Below are positions 29,301 through 35,285 of a stretch of DNA of 35,285 nucleotides, piece after piece. Each line of letters starts with the position of its first letter. Positions within the stretch are counted from its first letter, which is position 1. Under the pieces are notes generated by a model, which was not told the origin of the DNA, searched no databases, and saw only the letters and a list, made by a program, of their open reading frames with translations. The DNA is from Discostella pseudostelligera (lineage: Eukaryota > Bacillariophyta > Thalassiosirophyceae > Thalassiosirales > Thalassiosiraceae), in NCBI GenBank assembly GCA_036940085.1, contig JALLBK010000035.1:1-35285 (forward strand), written 5' to 3'. The position numbers and the translations under genes were made by a program.

Positions 29301-29415
29301 GGTGTTGGCAGAGGTGCTGCAAAATCCAGACATTGGTCAGTGGAAGGCATGTGTTGTTAACCAGGAAAAGGAACAAGAGTGGACGGCCAATTTCAGGAAA
29401 TCTCTCGCCTCCTAG
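26311..29415 (+). CDS. CWF19-like (CWF19L1/Drn1) RNA-lariat-associated protein with RRM domains
   Basis: The 1034-aa protein begins with a metallophosphatase-like CWF19L1 domain (KVLLVGPVHGQLRLLSEKLN, FDVCFCAGPFFG, about 10-380). The expected metal-site Asp of 'GDVxG' is Pro here, so it is probably non-catalytic, as proposed for Drn1. An RRM follows at about 507-593 (NCSLFVHGLH, PSYAFLDFNTHEEALQCLADL). A second, more diverged RRM-like block lies at about 643-770 (TTLFLRLPSTI, NYAFLEFCSHAAALTVLVAL), after a polyPro run. The C-terminus has CwfJ_C_1 (about 800-915: RTDCWFCLASPTCEKHLIVA, HALIIPVEH, YHTHVQCIPV, a HIT-like fold) and CwfJ_C_2 (about 925-1034: DWSDGYFYAEIP, VPLQFGREVLAEVL). The family helps the debranching enzyme process excised intron lariats. 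The RRMs would add direct RNA binding. Confidence 0.88.
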   Translation: MSSTSSSSNNRAKVLLVGPVHGQLRLLSEKLNSLQKSKAGPFDVCFCAGPFFGNTIATTTNGDEEEASRILNGEVQELISGSIVFHVPVVFVDVGNSSGAYPEGLQQFAQAKSDVLKKDEDEIDLDDVEDADEAEEKKTPPVPAAVAPDGLIRIAHNLYQLVGDGGTADIVSIPLPLVMNDNTDTNSGGKSTAKCQLTVGFLSPHIRLPCKSYEAKAKHTSFLGCDILLSSEWGQGMFTSSSSSSNSSSGSGNGALTSEDRNAIIQCGASEGGDNVDVVGSYDVAELVAMARPRYHVALGPMIPIGGGGGDDNDATGVKRRRRFIASLPYRYPAASSSSGTNQLHHAGRFLAMGSVVSPSETKALGKSYKFIHAVGIVPLSYMDASDREAARESNSVVDCPYTDASYAMDENPSTMLMKTNNGLSSAMGLGMNYTRNHHGLGLSEAQARRLAQEDAAAMLGGAGGGGGAFRWQQRQPTRKRARDGEDGPDDGDDAEETKRQALEAENPNNCSLFVHGLHRDPGMTLTVDALMNAFRPFGCVGVRFPKPKMNNFQMQQQHKPSYAFLDFNTHEEALQCLADLKGEAVVNNITLNLKWSSSSNQRRPMMAQLQAHPPPPYGMGFIPPPPPPPPPQRRNRLTEAEAADSTTLFLRLPSTIPSSAYPAELETVRLLAQGTMEEELNVGVSLDSPDRIAAKDEPALRVNVRHPNAETNYAFLEFCSHAAALTVLVALTRHEGGGVVGEEKLAVSCLISDDMLKKDLSHLRGVTLYWAKGGGGGHQPNSSDGNATNNSHGLKFNKRHFPIDSRTDCWFCLASPTCEKHLIVAVYDECYVALPKGGVNEYHALIIPVEHGGDGALVNRKLAPEMEKVKSKLRLHARTELKKDLFVFERCIQTKGGYHTHVQCIPVDADSGPAIQAKMLELALRNGFKLKEITSDLGLNALEDDWSDGYFYAEIPLPGGGDECRRFIYRAGDAGNENGASSHGGRATVPLQFGREVLAEVLQNPDIGQWKACVVNQEKEQEWTANFRKSLAS

Positions 29416-29562
29416 CATTTGACATTTCCAAGCATTGCTTAATCTCATTCTAAGGCACCAACCAGTAAGATGCGCTAATAAGCAACAATCAAGACTTGAA
29501 TACGATAACAATAGAAATTACTTTTTAGTTCCCTTCCCTACACTGAGCTTGTGATTCATTAA

Positions 29563-32510
29563 TTAGAGCTTGTCGAGGTATTGACTGATCTCAGGAATGC
29601 CCTCCTTGAGACCCTTGCGCTTACGAACGGCCAAAATTGTCTCAGCAACCTTTCCTCCACCGTACACAGTTCCGGTCATGGGCTCCCAGTGATCAAATGA
29701 GCACTGTGGGAAGGCCTTTCCACCAGTATTAGAGCGAAGATCAGCAGTGAAACCGAACGACTCCATAACAGGAAGGTATGCCAATAGTGTCATTTGGGGG
29801 GTTCCAGGCCTCTGTTCCTCAGAGAACACGTGGCCACGACGTTGGGTAAGAACACCGTACACGTTACCCATGGCGTCCTGTGGGACGGAGATGTTACACA
29901 AGTAGACGGGCTCAAGAAGGTTGGGCTCAGCAGTCATCATCGACGAAAAGCAGACACGACGAGCGGTAGGCATGATTTGTCCCATACCACGGTGGATAGC
30001 ATCAGCATGGAGGGTAACATCCATGAGGTTGAAACGGCATCCACGCATTTGTTCCTCACAGAGAGGTCCGTTCTGAGTGGCCCAAGCAAAACCACCGACG
30101 ACAGACTCCTTAATTTCAATCAAGTAGTTCACTCCCTTAGTGGTATCAACGAATAGGTTGGGTCCAGTTCCCTCAGGTCCGAAAGCCCAAATCTTACGAG
30201 CCTCAGTGACATCCCAACCAAACTCATCGGCCATCTTACGACCCTGGATCTTAGCCTCAGCTCCAGCATTGATGTCACCCTCATCAATCGCAGTACAAAG
30301 CTCAGGACCAAGCGTATCAGCCTCCACAAAGAGACGGTTGTGCTTGTTGGCGGACTTAGCAAGGCAGGTTTGGTTCGACTTAGCATTGCAAGTCTCACGG
30401 AAGGACACAACAGGATCGGAGACCTTTACTTCCGTTCCCATAAAGTCCTGCTGAAGATCCTGGAGGCAAATCTCCATGTGCAACTCACCAGAGCAGGCAA
30501 TGATGTGCTCTCCCGACTCTTCGGTGTAACACAAAACCATGGGATCGGACTTGGCAAGACGCTTCATACCCTCAACGAGCTTAGGCAAATCAGCCGAGTT
30601 CTTTGGCTCGACAGCGCAACGCACGACGGGGGAGACGGAGAACTTCATCGTCTTGATGGTGTGGGCATCTTCCTCAGTGACGATGGTACCGGACTTGAGG
30701 AGGTACTGATCCACTCCTACCAAGGCGCAAGTGTTACCGGCAGGGATGTCGGCAACCTGCTCAGTGTAACGACCCATCATAATGACAGTACGCTGAATGT
30801 TCTTAACCCAAATATCCGTCTTCTTTCCGGGTGTGTAGTTGGGTCCCAAAATGCGGACCTTCTGTCCAGTGGCGATCTTACCAGAGAAGACACGTCCAAA
30901 ACCGTAGAATCGTCCCTTATCAGATGTGGGGACCATCTTGGAAATGTACATGCAGAGGGGGGCATTGTCGGAAGTGTCGCAGTTGCGGATGGCGGTGGCA
31001 GTGGCGTCATCAAGAGGGCCATTGTATAGTGTATCGACACGGTACTTCTGCGCCACAGCGGGGGAGGGTAGGTGGAGCACAATCATCTCCAAAACAGTGT
31101 CACCGGCTGGCAACCACTTCTGCATGACACGTTTGAGGAGGGCCTTGCCCGTGAGCTCCTTCTCGTCGGCTTTAAGCTCAACACCAATGGCAGTAAGCAT
31201 CTTCTTAACCTTTCCGTGCTTCTCCGCCATGATAGCCTCAAAGAGGGTGGTGATAGGAGTGGCAATGAACTGGCAGAAGGCCCGCTCAAGGTTGCCATCC
31301 TTGTTCTGGCTGGTCCAGACCTTGCGCTCAGGATCGAAGTACCAGTCTCCCCAAAGCTTGCCCATCATCTTGTCCTCGGGGACATTGAACTTTTGACCAT
31401 AGGTCTTGGCGAAGCGCTTCAAGGTGAAGGCCCATTGGTGAAGACCAGATCCGAAGGCAACGGTTCCCTTGGTGGGGTCCACCTGGCAATCACCGAGTGC
31501 CTCATCGTTGTACATGGCAACAATCACGTTCACAGACTCAATGGAACGGCAGAAGGCCTGGTAGAGCTCCTCGGCAGGGAGTTGCAACTCAAGAAGGGCA
31601 CGATCGACCTTGTTCACCATGAGCACTGGCCTCACACGTTCCGAGATGGCCTGACGAAGGACGGTTTCCGTCTGCACGCACACTCCATCAATAGTATCCA
31701 CAACGACGAGGGCACCATCCGTCACACGGAGGGCAGCAGTCACCTCCGACGAGAAATCAACGTGACCAGGGGAATCAATCAAGTTAATCAAGTAGGAGTT
31801 CTCCGAAATCTTCACATTCGACTCGGCCTCCATCAACTCCTCCACAGCCGCCTTCTGTGCGGCCTCCTCCTCCTCACTCAAACCAGCCACTTCTCCTGCC
31901 TTAATGTCGTATTCGAAAAACATGGAAATTCCGGTAGACTTGATGGTGATACCACGCTCGGCCTCATCCTTACGGGTGTCGGTGTAACGCATACCGCCGG
32001 CGGCCTTGGCGGAGATAATACCGGCCTTTTGGACGAGGGAGTCAGTGAGGGTGGTTTTGCCGTGATCGACGTGAGCGATGACGGACATGGACCTGATGTT
32101 GTGTTTCAGGTCCATGATGGCCCGCATCTGATCTACTGAGAAGTTCACCTGGACGTGATGGAGAGGTAGGGGGGGGAAGGCATGATACAGGCATAGTGCA
32201 TTTGTTAGAAATCATATCTTGTGTCAAAACAATGCTATAATTGATAGCAAGAATTTCCGAGTTTCATACAGTCATTACAATTCAACTCGACTCTACGGAG
32301 AAGAATCGAAGCAATCTACCGCATTGGCAAAAGCTCATTGCAGCGGCTAGTCCAAAGGCTGGATCGCTCAAAGTCGATGACGATGAGAGACCGGCATCCC
32401 ATCAGCGTAGGTGATACCCCTCTATCACGACGCCGGCGAGTGCAGCCCTCCATCACAATGACACCAATGGCATTGAAAAGAGGCCTTTCCAGCGGCGATG
32501 AACTTACCAT
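29563..32510 (-). CDS. EEF2: Translation elongation factor eEF-2
   Basis: Coding exons are 32510-32508 (ATG alone) and 32148-29563, giving 862 aa starting [14 protein letters not shown], as in other eEF-2. The GTPase has the P-loop AHVDHGKT (26-33), the switch 1 region [16 protein letters not shown] with the Thr that eEF-2 kinase targets in animals, [12 protein letters not shown] and NKVD. Domain IV carries [19 protein letters not shown] followed by FDHW, whose His is the diphthamide site. The protein ends ISQYLDKL. It drives ribosomal translocation in the cytosol using GTP. Codon use is tight and rich in C-ending codons, as in highly expressed genes, which leaves long accidental open frames on the opposite strand. 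Identity is certain. Confidence 0.98.
32149..32507 (-). other. Intron directly after the eEF-2 start codon
   Basis: A 359-nt intron with donor GTAAGT at 32507, directly after ATG, and acceptor CACGTCCAG ending at 32149. Exon 2 opens GTG AAC TTC (VNF), matching the conserved eEF-2 start MVNF. No ATG lies at the exon 2 start, so the splice is needed. Confidence 0.88.
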
Positions 32511-33069
32511 CTTGTCGCTTTGTTATTTCGATTAGCAAGACGAGACGACGACGATTATGATGGAATTGATGATCGATAGGTGCGTGTGTGGCGACAAAAA
32601 GAACTGTGCGTCTGGATTTGGCAATGGTGCAGCAAAGCGAGCCTTTCGTCCGTCCTTCGTCAGCACCATTTGAGATCGCCACGTGTCGTCTTTTCGAAGG
32701 ATGGCTTCAAAACTTCCCCAGCAACAGGATGTGAAATCTTTTCGATCTCCTGTTCAAGGTACGTGGATCTTCAAGTAAGCGGTAACAGCGAATGCTGGGG
32801 TTCTCATTCAAGGATTTGACTCGATTCCAAGCGAATCTTTCTGGAATCTATCTACGGTACGTAAAACTACGCTGAAAGTAGATACGACATACGACGTACG
32901 ACGTACTTCGTACCCCTTGAAGGACTGATATGATAGAGATGGACTGATAGATGGACTGATAGAGCTTCGACAAGCGAATGATGGTTTACATGCCTCCTCG
33001 CAATGTTAAAGAAAATCTATCTTATCGTTGCTGCTGCCTTCTTTATACTTGCCTGCTTTATACTCCTAT
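32511..33069. other. Intergenic region upstream of eEF-2 and downstream of the MoeB/MoeZ gene
   Basis: This is the eEF-2 5' flank. No gene is supported. It contains short tandem words at 32884-32913 (ACGAC/GTAC units) and 32922-32964 (GGACTGATAGA units). Confidence 0.55.
32922..32964 (+). repeat. Short imperfect tandem repeat (GGACTGATAGA-like)
   Basis: GGACTGATA begins at 32922, 32941 and 32953; the last two form adjacent 12-bp copies. It is probably a small slippage repeat in an intergenic region. Confidence 0.6.
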
Positions 33070-34533
33070 TCAATACCGTGGCATTTGTGTGTCAACGTCT
33101 TTCTGCCAACGTAAAATTCCACCATCTAAATTGTAGAGTCGCCTTGGATCAACACCCAATTCTATCAGACGATTGCATGCCTTCTTCCCCCTCACGCCAC
33201 CCTTGCAATAAACTAACACATCTCCATCTTTTGGAAGATGATCTAGACGGACTGTCTTATGGGGCACAACTACGTCGGTGAACGGAAGTGCAACAATATC
33301 ATTCTCCGATTGTAAGCGCACATCGAGTACCCATGGTGACCAACCATTTGAAAGCTTATCTAGACAATCAACTGGACTGATTGCATTGAAATCAATTGAT
33401 GGATGACCCTCGTCTTGCAAAGCTTCGTCCATTGTCCTACCACTGCCTGTCGGTGCATCTCCGTTGATCTTGTTCAATTGAACCGTTTGTTGAGTGGTAC
33501 TCTTTGGCCCTGCACAAAATCCTTGGTAGTCAATCAACTCTGTAGCTCGTTTCCTATCCGGCGCCTTCATGATACCTATCTTATTAAATTTCATTGCGAT
33601 GGCATCAAAGACTAAACATCTCCCAGTCAACAGCCCTTTTTCCATACCCAAAATGATCTTAATCACTTCCGTAGCCTGCAAACATCCCAATGTTCCCGGC
33701 AGTACGCCTAATACACCTCCTTCTGCGCAGCTCGGAACATCGCCTGGTGGAGGCGGCGACGGAAGCAAATCTCGATAATTTGGTCCACCTTTGTAATTGA
33801 ATGTTGATATTTGTCCCTCGAATGCAAGTACTGCAGAATAAATCCATGGCAACCCCAGGATGTCACATGCATCATTTATCAAATACTTTGTTGGAAAATT
33901 GTCACTTCCGTCGACAACCACATCCCATGATATTGTTTCAGAATAACCGTCTCCGAGAATTCGCATGGCAGTTTCGGATGTAAATTCCTCCTTGTAGATT
34001 CTCACATTCACAAATGGGTTAATGTCCTTAATTCTTCGTTGTGCCGATTCGCATTTCGATACATTCACCGTCGATGTTCCATGAATAATCTGTCGTTGCA
34101 AATTAGATTCATCTACAGTGTCTGCATCGACAATACCAATGTGGCCCACTCCCGCCGCGGCAAGATATAGTAGGCAGGGACTTCCCAATCCACCGGCCCC
34201 GACGACGAGCACACTCGAGTTTTTGAGTGCCCTCTGCCCCGCGACGCCAACATTGCCTAAAACTAGATGACGTGAATATCGTGATATTTCCTCATTGCTA
34301 AGATCTTCGGATGATGCATGTAAGACTGTGGTGCGTAGATTGTTATTTCTCGTAGTATGAGGCAACTGCCAGCCGATATTATTTGTGCGTCGTGATGATG
34401 TGATGGGTTCGCCAGCCCCAGTTATCGATCTGGAATCACCGACGATGGGGGTGAGTGCCGACGCAGCATTCAAGAGTGATGACAGAAGAAATGCTGCAGA
34501 TACCACTCTGACGGAGGGAGTTATTCGCTTCAT
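33070..34533 (-). CDS. MoeB/MoeZ/MOCS3-type E1-like adenylyltransferase with rhodanese domain, organelle-targeted
   Basis: I start at ATG 34533 (MKRITPSVRVVSAAFLLSSL), giving 487 aa with a clear signal peptide ending A-S-A-L-T-P, resembling the plastid ASAFAP site. An upstream in-frame ATG at 34863 would bury this signal. The E1-like domain begins LSNEEISRYSRHLVLGNVG and has the ATP-binding VLVVGAGGLGSPCLLYLA, VDADTVDESNLQRQI, DGSDNFPTKYLIND and the catalytic Cys region VPSCAEGGVLGVLPGTLG. The C-terminal rhodanese domain (about 380-487) has active-site loop VYCKGGVRG with the persulphide Cys. Such enzymes adenylate and thiolate the C-terminal Gly-Gly of ThiS/MoaD/Urm1-like carriers for molybdopterin, thiamin or tRNA thiolation. 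Both zinc CxxC pairs of E. coli MoeB are absent (GPNYRDLL where CYRC is expected). The GPNYRDL form recalls cyanobacterial MoeZ-like proteins. Confidence 0.88.
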   Translation of the reverse strand: MKRITPSVRVVSAAFLLSSLLNAASALTPIVGDSRSITGAGEPITSSRRTNNIGWQLPHTTRNNNLRTTVLHASSEDLSNEEISRYSRHLVLGNVGVAGQRALKNSSVLVVGAGGLGSPCLLYLAAAGVGHIGIVDADTVDESNLQRQIIHGTSTVNVSKCESAQRRIKDINPFVNVRIYKEEFTSETAMRILGDGYSETISWDVVVDGSDNFPTKYLINDACDILGLPWIYSAVLAFEGQISTFNYKGGPNYRDLLPSPPPPGDVPSCAEGGVLGVLPGTLGCLQATEVIKIILGMEKGLLTGRCLVFDAIAMKFNKIGIMKAPDRKRATELIDYQGFCAGPKSTTQQTVQLNKINGDAPTGSGRTMDEALQDEGHPSIDFNAISPVDCLDKLSNGWSPWVLDVRLQSENDIVALPFTDVVVPHKTVRLDHLPKDGDVLVYCKGGVRGKKACNRLIELGVDPRRLYNLDGGILRWQKDVDTQMPRY

Positions 34534-34895
34534 GGTGATGAATGGCCATTGATTGATGGAAGTTACGATGCGAAGATAGGTGTTTGGTGTGTTGGCGTTG
34601 TTGATGATGATGAAGGTTGACGAGCTCATCGCCAATCTCACGTTTCTCGCCAATCCGCCAAGAGAAGGCCGAGGAACCGGGCGCACCAAAATCACCCAAG
34701 CGGCACCAGCACAACAGCCTGCAACTAGCTGCAGCTGCAACAAAAAATATGCAAACCCTGCATGCGATGCCGGGCGGCATGCCATACATCGACCTTTGAA
34801 TTTGCTTCGGGTTCGTGTTGGTAGTATGTAGTAGCAAGCCGGTGGTAGAAGTGAAGGAGCCATCAGATAATTCTTCTCTCCGTGCAGTCTCTATC
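34534..34895. other. Divergent promoter region between the MoeB/MoeZ-like and chitin-binding genes
   Basis: About 360 bp without a supported gene. The MoeB/MoeZ frame stays open to 34863 on the minus strand but adds no recognisable domain. Confidence 0.5.
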
Positions 34896-35285
34896 ATGAG
34901 CATGCGCCGCGGCATGAACATGAAAGCAATTCGGTGCATGAGCTTTGCGGCTAGCTGCATCTACCTCTCGCAGAGTCATCGAGCAAGTTATGTCATCGCC
35001 CAAAACGTCGCGCCAAATAATAATACAGATACAAATGCAGCCACCTTGAACTTTACGCCTTGCGCTAATGGCTATTCGGGAAATCAAGCCATTCCTAGCA
35101 CTGGGTGCAGATACTACTACGCGTGTTGGGAGGGTGTAGTACAAACTCAGGCAGACTGTGGCGAACCGCTGCTTTTTGACAATGTCTTACAATATTGTAA
35201 TTTTCCATCGGATGTATGCTGCCCTGGGGTTACTAATGAGTTTTGTCCTGGGTTCGAAGGCTATGGCTTTCCCTCCAGCTCCAGC
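34896..35285 (+). CDS. Secreted-type protein with chitin-binding peritrophin-A (CBM14) domain, 5' part
   Basis: An open frame runs from ATG 34896 off the right edge (130 codons, no stop). Residues 10-35 are mildly hydrophobic (AIRCMSFAASCIYLSQ) and may be a signal peptide, though a weak one. Residues 50-110 hold six Cys at 56, 71, 77, 88, 101 and 108, spaced C-x14-C-x5-C-x10-C-x12-C-x6-C. Aromatics lie at RYYYACWEG, and LLFDNVLQYCNFP closes the domain. This is the CBM14/peritrophin-A pattern, which binds chitin. A Ser/Gly/Pro-rich stretch with further Cys follows. In Thalassiosira, chitin-binding girdle-band proteins (p150) of this kind are known, so a cell-wall role is likely. Later in-frame Mets (3, 7, 9) could be starts. 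Confidence 0.8.
   Translation, partial: MSMRRGMNMKAIRCMSFAASCIYLSQSHRASYVIAQNVAPNNNTDTNAATLNFTPCANGYSGNQAIPSTGCRYYYACWEGVVQTQADCGEPLLFDNVLQYCNFPSDVCCPGVTNEFCPGFEGYGFPSSSS

Noticed and set aside
31072..32139. A 355-codon open frame on the plus strand opposite eEF-2, with another of 229 codons at 30340-31029.
   Set aside because: The minus strand is certain eEF-2 with strongly biased codons, which routinely leave open antisense frames. The translations show no domain.
34534..34863. A 110-residue upstream extension of the MoeB/MoeZ protein.
   Set aside because: It would bury a clean signal peptide at MKRITPSVRV, and the extra sequence has no domain.
35006..35018. TCGCGCCAAAT, an E2F-like word near the right edge.
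   Set aside because: It falls within the coding frame of the CBM14 protein and has no partner box.
1..35285. Search for tRNA, rRNA, CRISPR arrays, transposons and viral genes.
   Set aside because: I saw no cloverleaf-like T-loop/anticodon sets, no regular repeat-spacer array, and no transposase or reverse transcriptase motif. A covariance-model scan would be needed to exclude small RNAs.

Overview
The window looks like a gene-dense piece of a nuclear genome from a photosynthetic stramenopile, most likely a centric diatom. Several genes are interrupted by short GT-AG introns (68-359 nt). The zeaxanthin epoxidase has a signal peptide followed by the S-Y-A-F-A-P form of the diatom 'ASAFAP' plastid-targeting site. 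Informational genes are of standard eukaryotic type (eEF-2, ERCC1, Lsm14/Scd6, SKI8, PAC3, a CWF19-like protein). A secreted-type protein with a chitin-binding peritrophin-A (CBM14) domain starts at the right edge, which fits chitin-producing Thalassiosirales. The species assignment is inference only. I found no rRNA, tRNA, transposon, CRISPR array or prokaryotic operon.

Layout, left to right: a truncated or split SET-domain gene (161-796, -); a mitochondrial carrier (1241-2374, -); a GNAT-like/SpoU RNA methyltransferase fusion with one intron (3056-4914, +); an Lsm14/Scd6-type mRNA regulator with two introns (5136-6543, -); zeaxanthin epoxidase (7157-9034, -); an unrecognised Lys-rich protein (9616-10524, +); an Elongin-B-like protein rebuilt from two exons (10682-11246, -); a PAC3-type proteasome assembly chaperone (11639-12286, +); ERCC1/Rad10 (12440-13672, -); an ankyrin/coiled-coil protein (14124-15845, +); a J-domain/U-box protein with a newly joined C-terminal exon (16425-18402, -); a low-complexity armadillo-repeat protein (19225-22722, +); a Cys-patterned single-pass membrane protein (22884-23477, -); a small multipass membrane protein (23639-24394, +); a SKI8/WDR61-type WD40 protein (24484-25962, -); a CWF19-like protein carrying RRMs (26311-29415, +); eEF-2 with an ATG-only first coding exon (29563-32510, -); a MoeB/MoeZ-type E1-like plus rhodanese protein (33070-34533, -); and the start of the CBM14 protein (34896-35285, +).

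The genes are not a pathway cluster. Several concern RNA (methyltransferase, Lsm14, SKI8, CWF19-like, eEF-2) or protein quality control (PAC3, Elongin B, J/U-box). From 9616 to the eEF-2 gene the strand alternates gene by gene, so almost every intergenic gap is a shared divergent promoter or a short convergent 3' gap.

The most interesting signal is regulatory. Four of these gaps carry clustered CCCGCCA/TGGCGGG boxes that resemble E2F/DP sites. They lie upstream of the GNAT-SpoU gene, the 9616 gene (divergent from ZEP), PAC3 and ERCC1. In two of the promoters the boxes are spaced exactly 20 bp apart. A second motif of about 19 bp is shared by the ERCC1 promoter and the SKI8/CWF19 promoter. Unusual protein architectures (GNAT-SpoU, J-U-box-CesT-like, MPP-RRM-CwfJ, zinc-less MoeZ-like E1) are the other leads.
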